Below the pieces are notes generated by a model. That model did not search any database, was not told where the DNA came from, and saw only the letters and a program-made list of their open reading frames with translations. Positions 5,643 to 13,485 of a DNA stretch of 15,288 bases are shown piece after piece. The stretch covers positions 1 through 15,288 of the forward strand of contig PNNU01000028.1 of the NCBI GenBank assembly GCA_013824385.1, given 5' to 3'. The first letter of the stretch is position 1. The number at the start of each line of letters is the position of its first letter. The DNA is from Anaerolinea sp. (GTDB lineage Bacteria; Chloroflexota; Anaerolineae; Anaerolineales; Anaerolineaceae). A program made the position numbers and the translations under genes.

Positions 5643-7943
5643 TCAGGAGAGCATGATCCGGTGAGAACCGGGTTCGGTAATTACGACGCTTTCTCCATTC
5701 AGATTTTCTATCCTGGCTTGGCCGGATTTCAAATCAAGCAGGAACTTCTTATATTGTACATTAACCTTAGGAAAAAAATCATTAAATCCGTTGAGAATTA
5801 GTTCTTCATCAGAAACTCGATTGACACCCAGCAACTCAAGCAGCGTTTTCAACGGAATGAGTTGATCCAACCCGGCCAATGCAAGAGAATCCACGGCGTG
5901 TTTGGCAGGTTGTGGAACATCGTTTTCCGATTCCTGCGAGAAACCAAGGTACCAGCGTTTGAAGTATTGGCTGGCCAATGCTTTACGATCCGCTTGGCAC
6001 AATGCTTCAAGCCACATTATCTTTAGATAAAAGGGGGTTTCTTGATCTCTATTTTCAAAATACTTTATCCCGATGTCGATCAAAGCTTGCTCTTGTTTTG
6101 GAGATGACACACCTACCCATAAGGGGATCAAAAAATCAGGGGATTGAACGAAAAAATCAGGTGTCTCGACGATCAAACTCTCGCCTTTTTTAAGTCCGCT
6201 TACACTCATGGATTTGACCACCGAGAAGGTTTCTTGACTGATCGCCAGTCCGTTTTCATCTTCCCAACGGAAATCTCTTGAGGAAAAGGTAATTGTCTTT
6301 TCGTGATGGTTGATGACACCCTTAATCTTGCATTCGAGTGGCCGGGTCTCGACACTGTGCGTTTTCACGCGGATCACCAACCTGCATGGATTTGCCAATT
6401 TATTGAGGGTCTCAACGCTGCCATTTTGTTTGAAGGTGTGTAGAATTCTTCCTTTTTCAGAAAAATGACCTGCCTGATCGCGGAAGGCATACGCACCGCG
6501 TTTTTGATCCCAGCTTTGCTGCAGTAATTGATCGAGATGTTTGATTTGGTCCTCGATCCAATCCAAATCAGCATCCTCATTAATAGAGCCTGCAATCTTT
6601 TTGAGTGCCCGGAATTCATTTAGCAGCAAGGCGGCCAGAGAAGGCCATTCTGCTGTCTTAATCAGTACTTCAAATTTATTTTTCAGGTCGGTTGACAATT
6701 GTTCGCCTAGCCCAATCTGTATTAAATGCTGCCATTCAGGCCAGCCATCTCTATCGTTATCGTTTTCTGTTTGAAACCAGGTTTTTGTTGCCCGAAGAAT
6801 GGCCGCATAGTTTTGGGTCAGCCATTCACGATCGCCTGTCCATTCGTAAATATCCTCTGCCAGGGCAGCCATCAATGGCGCAGCCGACAGGTTGGTCACC
6901 TTGCCGTTCCAATTGAGTTGGGCAAAAAAAGTGCCATCCACAGCCTGCTGGTCAAACAAGTTCTGCAGCATACCTTTCACCAGATCAGCCCTGGTCGGCA
7001 GCAGCATTCGGCTTAACGCCCAAATATCAGTGATCTTTTGTATCCCCCAATTCGCCGAATATCCACTGCTGGTTTCAACAGGAAGATTCCCATGCTCAGG
7101 ATCGCGTTTTGAAACATACCAGGGATATTCGAGCTTACGGAAAGGGGGCAGAAACAGTTGATATACTCTGCTTTGGCTGTGTTCCAGCCTCCTGTTAAGA
7201 ACGGGATCGCCAAAATCAAATCTGACACTCTGTCCTTTTTTAAGCATTTCAATTTTTATTTGTTCATTATCAAGGCTGTAAGCTGTTGCCTTGCGTGCGG
7301 CATAAAATGATTCATCGGTGGAATTCAAGGTGGCCAGCGCCCAGGTGAACTGACGGTTGGTGTGCGGAGGCAGGGTAACTTCAATTCCAAGGCTCGGAAA
7401 AGCCGATAAGTCCCCACGCGGTCCACCAGTCAGCAAAAAAACCGGGTGGAGATTTCCAGTCTGGCCTTGCAGCACGGTGTTGACGCTGATTTGAGCTGCG
7501 GTCATAGGCGAACCAGAAAGCAGCGGATTAAGCTGAACCACCCACTCCATCCACAACTGGATTAACGCCGCCCCCGGGTTGGTAAGATTCACTTGCGCCA
7601 CCAATGAATGAGAATCGGGAACCCATACCTTCTGATTGACGTCTAGTGATGAGTAAGGCGAATATTGAAGTTCAAGAAAATTAGGCGCGGAAAATATTAT
7701 TTCGGGTTTTGAGGCAAAGGCGCGTGGATCAGAAACGGGTACCTTTTTTAAACCAAAGCGCGGAAAGATGCGGATGCCGTAAGCTCTCAAACCATACGTG
7801 GTTTGGAAGGCTAATCCGGGTGGTTCTCCCTTTGAGGTTTCCAGTTGCCAGATTTGATCGTCTTCAGGTGTGATGATTGAGCAGCGTTGATCGGCAGCAA
7901 TGATCTGCCTGAGTTCCTTATCATAAGGATCATGTACATTCAT
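5643..7943 (-). CDS. Six-hairpin (alpha/alpha toroid) glycosidase-like protein
   Basis: The protein has 766 residues and no signal peptide or membrane segment, so it is probably cytoplasmic. The N-terminal part (about 1-240) is a beta-rich domain. From about residue 285 the pattern is that of an (alpha/alpha)6 barrel: SGYSANWGIQKITDIWALS, then helices with AALAEDIYEWTGDREWL, then NDNDRDGWPEWQ near residue 395, an acidic motif typical of GH63/GH15-like enzymes. A beta-rich insert at about 500-610 precedes further helices and a short C-terminal beta domain. The substrate and catalytic acids cannot be assigned by eye; trimming of an alpha-linked oligosaccharide is a reasonable guess. It is first in a three-gene operon with two DarA-like proteins and lies divergent to a penicillin-binding protein. 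There is no Shine-Dalgarno, and the promoter places the transcript start at or next to the ATG. Confidence 0.75.
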   Translation of the reverse strand: MNVHDPYDKELRQIIAADQRCSIITPEDDQIWQLETSKGEPPGLAFQTTYGLRAYGIRIFPRFGLKKVPVSDPRAFASKPEIIFSAPNFLELQYSPYSSLDVNQKVWVPDSHSLVAQVNLTNPGAALIQLWMEWVVQLNPLLSGSPMTAAQISVNTVLQGQTGNLHPVFLLTGGPRGDLSAFPSLGIEVTLPPHTNRQFTWALATLNSTDESFYAARKATAYSLDNEQIKIEMLKKGQSVRFDFGDPVLNRRLEHSQSRVYQLFLPPFRKLEYPWYVSKRDPEHGNLPVETSSGYSANWGIQKITDIWALSRMLLPTRADLVKGMLQNLFDQQAVDGTFFAQLNWNGKVTNLSAAPLMAALAEDIYEWTGDREWLTQNYAAILRATKTWFQTENDNDRDGWPEWQHLIQIGLGEQLSTDLKNKFEVLIKTAEWPSLAALLLNEFRALKKIAGSINEDADLDWIEDQIKHLDQLLQQSWDQKRGAYAFRDQAGHFSEKGRILHTFKQNGSVETLNKLANPCRLVIRVKTHSVETRPLECKIKGVINHHEKTITFSSRDFRWEDENGLAISQETFSVVKSMSVSGLKKGESLIVETPDFFVQSPDFLIPLWVGVSSPKQEQALIDIGIKYFENRDQETPFYLKIMWLEALCQADRKALASQYFKRWYLGFSQESENDVPQPAKHAVDSLALAGLDQLIPLKTLLELLGVNRVSDEELILNGFNDFFPKVNVQYKKFLLDLKSGQARIENLNGESVVITEPGSHRIMLS

Positions 7944-7949
7944 ATATGC

Positions 7950-7978
7950 ATTTTAAGAGTATAACTCTTCAGGGTCAA
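7950..7978 (-). promoter_or_regulatory. Promoter of the glycosidase/DarA operon with a palindrome in its spacer
   Basis: On the minus strand TTGACC (7978-7973) and TAAAAT (7955-7950) are 17 bases apart. Transcription would begin at about 7943, the first base of the ATG, which implies a leaderless mRNA. A 6+6 palindrome AAGAGT-ATA-ACTCTT (7955-7969) sits between the two boxes, a position where a bound repressor would block RNA polymerase. Confidence 0.6.
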
Positions 7979-7981
7979 TCG

Positions 7982-7995
7982 AATTATGCTAGAAT
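7982..7995 (+). promoter_or_regulatory. Candidate extended -10 promoter of the penicillin-binding protein gene
   Basis: TGC-TAGAAT, with the hexamer at 7990-7995, reads as an extended -10 element on the plus strand. No good -35 is visible at the right distance, which extended -10 promoters can tolerate. The ATG at 8025 follows about 22 bases after the expected start. Confidence 0.4.
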
Positions 7996-8024
7996 GAACA
8001 AAACTTGCCATTATACGAAATGAG

Positions 8025-11000
8025 ATGGATAACTTGACTAATAACCCGTCAGATGAACACGAAGATACAACCCGGCAGCGTAACCGTGCCCAACCAAAAA
8101 CGGATGCTGAATCTATCAGCCCTCTTACAAAACCAATTGATAATGAGGAAAACACTGATACCTCTTTCACCTTGCAGTTTGAAGCCATCAACGGCATCCG
8201 CGATATTGAAGAAATGCCCACAATAATAGTGGAGCCTACTACCGATACAACAGAAAATCTGGAGGTTGATGAACCGGGTGCACCCCCGCCCGGCGCCTCT
8301 GATGCTCTGCCATATCATGTAGATGAAACAGACCTGGGCGCCACCATGGTGATCCCGACGGCGTTTGCGCAATCAAACACCCCTCCCACACAGCCAAATA
8401 AACCCCAGGCAAAAGCAGTGTTAACCCGCAAAAAACCCAAGATGCCGGCACAACCTCCGAAAAAAGTGAAGTTCGGCGGATGCCTTGTGCAAGGCGTCGT
8501 GATCCTGCTTTTTGCAATGGTACTCGGATTGGTAATTGCGGGTGCATTTTTGGTTTATCAATATTTCACCATCGCCGCCACCTTGCCGGGGATTGATGAT
8601 ATCAAACAAAAAGCCTCGCAATTCGAAACCACCCGCTTTTATGACCGCAACGGGCAATTGCTCTACGAAATGATAGATCCCAATGCTGGCCGCAGAACTT
8701 ATATCCCCATTGACAAGATTTCTCCCTATTTGATAGCCGCAACCATCGCCATCGAAGACAAGGAGTATTACAACCATCCCGGGTTTGATGCGATCGCCCT
8801 ATTTCGCGCCCTGATCCAGAACTACACCAGTGGTGAAGTCGTTTCAGGAGCCTCCACCATTACCCAGCAGCTGGCGCGCACCCTTTTCTTTACCCCGCAA
8901 GAACGGGTGGAAATATCCGTCAGACGTAAAGCGCGAGAGATCATCCTGGCTGCTGAATTAACCAGGCGCTATTCCAAAGACGAAATTTTGGAGCTCTATC
9001 TGAACGAGATCAGCTACGGCAACATGGCCTATGGCATTCAAGCCGCGGCTGAAACCTATTTCAATACCACTGCCAGTGAACTTACCCTGCCCCAATCCGC
9101 TTTTCTGGCTGGACTGCCCCAGGCGCCCAGCGTGTATGATATTTTCAGCGCCCGCGAAGCCACACTCTTCCGCAACAAGCAGACTATCACCGCAATGTAT
9201 ACACTGTCTGCTGAAAAAAATTGTATCCGACTTGAAAATTCCACCGAGCCGATCTGCCTGAATTCTCAGGAAGCCGCGGATGCTTATATCTACATCGAAA
9301 ATTACAACTTTGTGCAGCACGCCAACCCTCTGGTGTACCCACATTGGGTGAATTACATCAAAACACTGCTCGAAGCCAAATTTGACGACCAGACCATTTA
9401 TCGCTCGGGGTTCAAGGTGTACACGACCCTCGACCCACAGCTTCAGATCGAAGCGGATCGCATTGTCGCTGAACAGGTCGCCAACCTGGCTGACAACCAC
9501 GCCACGGATGGTGCACTGGTGGCCATCCGCCCATCAACTGGCGAGATACTGGCCATGACAGGTTCAGCCGATTTTTACAATGACGCCATCGCCGGCCAAA
9601 TCAACATGGCTCTCTCTCCTCGTCAACCGGGATCATCATTTAAACCTCTCACTTACGCTGCCGCTTTTGAAAAAGGTTGGACCCCTTCAACATTAATTTG
9701 GGATGTGCCCAGCGAGTTTCCGCCTTCGGGCAATGCGGATGATACCCGTGAACCCTACAAACCGGTCAATTACGATGGAAAATTCCACGGTCCGGTAACA
9801 GTACGTACCGCATTATCCAATTCATATAACATTCCTGCAGTAAAAGCACTGCAATATGTCGGCATTTATGATGATCCAAACGTCGCCGGCGAGGACGGCG
9901 TGATCGCTTTTGCCAAACGCATGGGCATCACCACCCTCACGCGCAAGGATTACGGCATGTCACTCACCCTGGGCGGCGGCGAAGTAACCCTGTTTCAAAT
10001 GACCTCCGCCTTTTCCACCTTTGCCAATAACGGATTGAAAATCGATCCGGTAGCCATCACCCGTATTGAAGATTACCAAGGCAATTTGATCTTTGAAACC
10101 CCCATCGAAAACGGCACCCAGGTAATCAGCAAGGAACATGCCTACCTGATCACGTCCATCCTCTCGGACGCCAAAGCTCGCGCTCCGATGTTTGGGAACA
10201 ATTCAATCCTCAACCTGCCTTTCCAATCTGCTGCAAAAACTGGCACGACCAATGATTTCAAAGACAACTGGACACTCGGCTATACGCCCGACCTGGCTGT
10301 TGGTGTTTGGGTCGGCAACGCGGATAATTCGGAGATGGTTAATACGACGGGTATTTCTGGTGCGGCGCCCATCTGGGCAGAATTCATGACTTATGCCGTA
10401 CCATTTTTGACGGATGGCAACCCTGCCTCTTTCATCCGCCCTTCGGGCATCGTGGATGAGGTCATCTGCGCCATATCAGGCACAGAGCCTTCAGAGTATT
10501 GCCCGGATCAGCGCAGCGAGATCTTCGTACAAGATCAACTGCCTCTGCCAAAAGGAGAAGATTTATGGAAGAATGCCCGGGTGGATACCTGGACTAATTT
10601 GAGCGCATCTCCTGCCTGCCAGGAATTTGTTGCAGACAAATATGTATTGAATGTGACCGATCCATGGGCCATCACATGGATTAACGAAAAGGATGCAGGC
10701 AAAGCCTGGGCAGAGAAAAACGGTTTCAGTTCACCGGTTATTTTCGTGCCCTCCCGAGCCTGCAAGGCGGATGATCCACACCCCACCCTGGTTTTCGTGG
10801 GTTTGGAAGACCGTCAGACCATCACCGCCAATTCCATTGATGTGTATGCGGTGGTTAATGCCACAGCAAATTTTCAGAGTTTTTTCCTTGAATATGGATA
10901 CGGAGACAATCCATCCACCTGGATGCGGTTGGTAGACTCAAGTAATGCTTCGGCTTCTCCGCAAAAGATGCTCACCTGGGATCTTACAGGTGTACAAAAC

Positions 11001-11237
11001 GGAATCGTCACTCTGCACTTGTATTTGCAATCCAATAATGGAGGTTATGCTGAAAAGTTTTTACGTTTGAATCTGCAGCAGCCAACCCCAACCGTTACGA
11101 ATACCCCCACATCCACGACGACGGCCACAGTCACACCAACACCCACTACCACAGCTACACCCACCATTACTGCGACGCCCACGGTGACTGAAACACCCAC
11201 AGAAACGCCTACCGAAACACCGACAGCGACGCCGTAA
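8025..11237 (+). CDS. Class A penicillin-binding protein (PBP1A-type, bifunctional transglycosylase/transpeptidase)
   Basis: A 1070-residue peptidoglycan synthase. Residues 1-150 are a long, disordered, acidic then Pro/Lys-rich cytoplasmic region. A membrane segment lies at about 153-178. The GT51 transglycosylase domain has EDKEYYNHPG (catalytic Glu244), GASTITQQLARTLF (275-288) and the RKAREIILAAEL / YLNEISYGN blocks. The transpeptidase domain has SSFK (catalytic Ser537, Lys540), SYN (600-602) and KTGT (738-741). All catalytic motifs are intact, so both polymerising and crosslinking activities are expected outside the membrane. After the transpeptidase comes a beta-sandwich-like segment, then a tail of about 50 residues made almost only of Thr and Pro. 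Class A PBPs are usually 700-900 residues; the excess is in the two tails. The gene is divergent from the glycosidase/DarA operon and ends in TAATAA. No clear Shine-Dalgarno is present. Confidence 0.95.
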   Translation: MDNLTNNPSDEHEDTTRQRNRAQPKTDAESISPLTKPIDNEENTDTSFTLQFEAINGIRDIEEMPTIIVEPTTDTTENLEVDEPGAPPPGASDALPYHVDETDLGATMVIPTAFAQSNTPPTQPNKPQAKAVLTRKKPKMPAQPPKKVKFGGCLVQGVVILLFAMVLGLVIAGAFLVYQYFTIAATLPGIDDIKQKASQFETTRFYDRNGQLLYEMIDPNAGRRTYIPIDKISPYLIAATIAIEDKEYYNHPGFDAIALFRALIQNYTSGEVVSGASTITQQLARTLFFTPQERVEISVRRKAREIILAAELTRRYSKDEILELYLNEISYGNMAYGIQAAAETYFNTTASELTLPQSAFLAGLPQAPSVYDIFSAREATLFRNKQTITAMYTLSAEKNCIRLENSTEPICLNSQEAADAYIYIENYNFVQHANPLVYPHWVNYIKTLLEAKFDDQTIYRSGFKVYTTLDPQLQIEADRIVAEQVANLADNHATDGALVAIRPSTGEILAMTGSADFYNDAIAGQINMALSPRQPGSSFKPLTYAAAFEKGWTPSTLIWDVPSEFPPSGNADDTREPYKPVNYDGKFHGPVTVRTALSNSYNIPAVKALQYVGIYDDPNVAGEDGVIAFAKRMGITTLTRKDYGMSLTLGGGEVTLFQMTSAFSTFANNGLKIDPVAITRIEDYQGNLIFETPIENGTQVISKEHAYLITSILSDAKARAPMFGNNSILNLPFQSAAKTGTTNDFKDNWTLGYTPDLAVGVWVGNADNSEMVNTTGISGAAPIWAEFMTYAVPFLTDGNPASFIRPSGIVDEVICAISGTEPSEYCPDQRSEIFVQDQLPLPKGEDLWKNARVDTWTNLSASPACQEFVADKYVLNVTDPWAITWINEKDAGKAWAEKNGFSSPVIFVPSRACKADDPHPTLVFVGLEDRQTITANSIDVYAVVNATANFQSFFLEYGYGDNPSTWMRLVDSSNASASPQKMLTWDLTGVQNGIVTLHLYLQSNNGGYAEKFLRLNLQQPTPTVTNTPTSTTTATVTPTPTTTATPTITATPTVTETPTETPTETPTATP
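11083..11237 (+). repeat. Low-complexity Thr/Pro-coding tract
   Basis: The 3' end of the penicillin-binding protein gene is built of irregular ACACCCACN-like units coding TPT/TAT/TET triplets. It gives a flexible, probably wall-spanning or glycosylated extracellular tail. Length variation between strains by slippage is likely. Confidence 0.8.
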
Positions 11238-11253
11238 TAAAATGATTCATAAA

Positions 11254-11285
11254 AAACCCCCGCGGTTTTCAAACCGCGGGGGTTT
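11254..11285. terminator. Strong bidirectional rho-independent terminator
   Basis: A 15-bp perfect stem, AAACCCCCGCGGTTT (11254-11268) with its complement (11271-11285), closes on a 2-base loop. On the minus strand it runs into six T residues, an ideal terminator for the DUF711 gene. On the plus strand it is followed by TTT and a T-rich stretch, serving the penicillin-binding protein gene. It separates two convergent units. Confidence 0.9.
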
Positions 11286-11294
11286 GAATTTCGT

Positions 11295-12512
11295 TTATAT
11301 TTTTCTCGGTTTCAATGGAATTTCCACGGCAGACATCAACGGCGCTGACACCTTTTGGGCACCTGCCTGCATCATGCGGCTATTGGCAAAATAGCCAAAA
11401 TCGAATTCGGTTTCATCCCCCACCTTTTTACCAGGGATGGGCATGAGCCTGGCCGTGAGCGGTTTACCCAATCGGGTGGCCAGGCTGCCCAGATCCAGCA
11501 AAATGGCAGAGAGTTCCTCCACGGATGTATCTCCCGGCAGAGGGATGGTATCCAGACCGGTACCGCAGACAGCAGAATACAGCAGTAAATCTTTGATTGA
11601 GAGTAACCCTTCAGCGGCACGCCTGGCCAGCACGGAATCTTCCATCACCGCCAACATCAGCCCATTAAAACCGACATGCAGCCACCTGCCGCTATCCAGC
11701 GCGTCCGCGATAAAGGCAGCCGTTGCCAGCGAACCTGCGCCGCCAATATGTTCCAGACCGAGTAATTCAAACGCCTTACCCAGCGAGCACCAATCCTCTG
11801 GGAAAGGCGCCGGAGAAAAATCAAAACCTTTGAAGATTACTTGATGGCTTTTAGCAATCCGTTCACAGATTGGGTTTAATCGATCCGCTGCCGTTTCGAT
11901 GGCATTCAAGAAGAGATTGCGCGCTTGTTCAAGGGATGACGCATTGGTAAAGGCTTTGACGGCTACATCTGCACATTCCATGGCGAGAGAAAATGCCGGG
12001 GGTTCACCGGCCGCATGGTAGGCAGCCGGAAAGAACGGTGCGTGCGGAAGTACGTTTGCCAGCGCAGCAAATCGCAAGTTAGTAAACCCATCGGGTAAGA
12101 TTATTGAAGCTTGCTTGATAATTTTCGCGCAAGCCTGCACCGCGGATGGATAAACGGCGCGCTTGTCAGAAATGACGCCGCTAAAGAAAACACTCTGGGT
12201 GGCGGCTAAAAATTCAGAGATTAATGGATACGCATACAGATTGTCGGGCGTTGCCGGGCCAACGGAGAGGTAATCCCAACCCTGAGCCTTTGTAAGCGTC
12301 TCAAGTTTTCGCAGGATTTGAACTTGCTCATCGCGCGTCCCTTTCAACCAGGAGGGGAAGGGTGACGCCGCCAGACGGACGGTTTCTACTTCAAAACCTT
12401 CATTTTCAATTGCACTGCGCAGTTCGCGGCTGAAAGCGGCCAGGGGTTTAAGTTGAGTATCTATTTCATTGAGTTTGGGGTCGAAAAAACTGGTGATGGT
12501 TCTGATTTTCAT
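11295..12512 (-). CDS. DUF711 / UPF0210 (PFL) family protein
   Basis: The 405 residues span the whole DUF711 family. Conserved blocks are GFDFSPAPFP in the middle, VGFNGLMLAVMED at about 280-292, SAVCGTGLDTIPLPGD at about 313-328, and KPLTARLMPIPGKKVGDE at about 350-367. Family members are cytoplasmic and of uncertain function; structural similarity to glycyl-radical enzymes (pyruvate formate-lyase-like folds) has led to the PFL label, but no activity can be claimed. The ATG overlaps the TGA of the RNA methyltransferase gene (ATGA), so it is translated by coupling, with only a weak AAGAAG upstream. The two genes end at the terminator at 11254-11285. Confidence 0.88.
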   Translation of the reverse strand: MKIRTITSFFDPKLNEIDTQLKPLAAFSRELRSAIENEGFEVETVRLAASPFPSWLKGTRDEQVQILRKLETLTKAQGWDYLSVGPATPDNLYAYPLISEFLAATQSVFFSGVISDKRAVYPSAVQACAKIIKQASIILPDGFTNLRFAALANVLPHAPFFPAAYHAAGEPPAFSLAMECADVAVKAFTNASSLEQARNLFLNAIETAADRLNPICERIAKSHQVIFKGFDFSPAPFPEDWCSLGKAFELLGLEHIGGAGSLATAAFIADALDSGRWLHVGFNGLMLAVMEDSVLARRAAEGLLSIKDLLLYSAVCGTGLDTIPLPGDTSVEELSAILLDLGSLATRLGKPLTARLMPIPGKKVGDETEFDFGYFANSRMMQAGAQKVSAPLMSAVEIPLKPRKI

Positions 12513-13312
12513 ATGCTTCTTTGCCTAACCACTTCGAAGAGGATGATGGAAGCCGCGATAGCTGCGTTCAAGGATTCAAAACCGCCCGGCATGGGGATGT
12601 TAATCAAAGCGTCCACGCCCGCTTTCACTTCAGGGCTGGCACCCTCCGCCTCGCCGCCGATCACCAGGGCGATGGGTTTTTTCAAGTCAGCCTGCCAAAG
12701 GGAGGCGCCATCCCCTGATTCTGCGAGGAAGGTGGTCAATGGTTTTTTCTGTTGATTGCACAAACCCAAAATTTCTTCCCATTTCATCAATTCGATCGGG
12801 ACATAAAAATGAGCGCCCATGGCTGATCTTACCACTTTTGGCGACCATGCATCCACGCTGCCAGGGGTGCAGAAAACAGCCTGCACACCCGCCGCCACCG
12901 CCGTGCGCAGAATCGTCCCCAGGTTGCCAGGGTCGCGCACCCTGTCAACCACCAGAATAAAGTCGAGGGTTTCAGGCAGGGGCAATGGATGGCTCTGCAT
13001 GACCATCAGGAGCCCCTGGGTGGTCGCTGTATCAGATAATGCGTCCAGAATATCATGCTTGACCAAAAACACCTTGCTGCCTGCCGTGCTGGCTTGCTGC
13101 ACCAGCTCCAATCCCCGATCAGAACAGGTGTCAGAATAAACCACCAGCCTGGGTGCAATCCCGGTTTTCATGGCTTCTTCGCAGAGCCGTACCCCTTCAA
13201 CGACGAAGGAACTATGATCTTCACGCACGGATTTTTTCGCCAGCAGTTCCCGAATGTGCTGGACATGCTGATTTTTTGATGAAGTGATCAGTTCGGATTC
13301 GCTAATTGACAT
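12509..13312 (-). CDS. TrmH/SpoU-family RNA methyltransferase (probable rRNA 2'-O-methyltransferase)
   Basis: This 267-residue protein has an N-terminal substrate-binding domain (SSFVVEG at 34-40) and a C-terminal SPOUT knot. All three family motifs are present: motif 1 VRDPGNLGTILRTA (125-138), motif 2 IGGEAEGAS (218-226) and motif 3 PMPGGFESLNAAIAA (240-254). Such enzymes use S-adenosylmethionine to methylate a ribose 2'-hydroxyl in rRNA or tRNA; the target cannot be told from sequence. Genes of this type often sit just after rplT in bacteria, and here rplT lies upstream on the same strand beyond an IS110 insertion. A TAGAAT at 13324-13319 ends 6 bases before the ATG and could give a leaderless mRNA. 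There is no clear Shine-Dalgarno. Confidence 0.92.
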   Translation of the reverse strand: MSISESELITSSKNQHVQHIRELLAKKSVREDHSSFVVEGVRLCEEAMKTGIAPRLVVYSDTCSDRGLELVQQASTAGSKVFLVKHDILDALSDTATTQGLLMVMQSHPLPLPETLDFILVVDRVRDPGNLGTILRTAVAAGVQAVFCTPGSVDAWSPKVVRSAMGAHFYVPIELMKWEEILGLCNQQKKPLTTFLAESGDGASLWQADLKKPIALVIGGEAEGASPEVKAGVDALINIPMPGGFESLNAAIAASIILFEVVRQRSI

Positions 13313-13380
13313 GGGATAATTCTACCTGTAAATAGAAAAACATTTTACTATTCGGATCAACTTTTTAGACCAACAAGAAT

Positions 13381-13403
13381 TAAGGGCACTCGAAATAAGG
13401 GCA
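13381..13403. repeat. Direct repeat TAAGGGCA x2 at the IS left end
   Basis: TAAGGGCA occurs at 13381-13388 and again at 13396-13403, a 15-base period, just where the left end of the element is expected. It could be a transposase or guide-RNA contact site. Confidence 0.45.
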
Positions 13404-13423
13404 ACCTAATATAGAGAAATAAG

Positions 13424-13485
13424 GAAGTATCCTCTGTGTACAATACTCAATCGAGAGTAGATATACGTACTTAGGAGGATACTTC
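13424..13485 (+). promoter_or_regulatory. Inverted repeat that buries the transposase ribosome-binding site
   Basis: GAAGTATCCTC (13424-13434) is perfectly complementary to GAGGATACTTC (13475-13485), which ends one base before the transposase ATG. The strong Shine-Dalgarno GGAGG (13474-13478, 7 bases before the ATG) falls in the right arm. In an mRNA entering from outside, the 11-bp stem would hide the site. The 40-base loop holds a further small hairpin (13444-13459). Confidence 0.65.

Noticed and set aside
8049..9500. Long minus-strand open frames opposite the penicillin-binding protein gene
   Set aside because: They are antisense shadows; the plus frame carries every class A PBP motif.
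11083..11237. Repetitive tract resembling a tandem repeat or CRISPR-like array
   Set aside because: It is in frame, codes a Thr/Pro tail, and has no constant repeat with unique spacers.
13313..13485. Guide RNA of the IS located upstream of the transposase
   Set aside because: The available upstream stretch is short, and its main structure is explained by the inverted repeat over the ribosome-binding site; the downstream side is longer and more structured.
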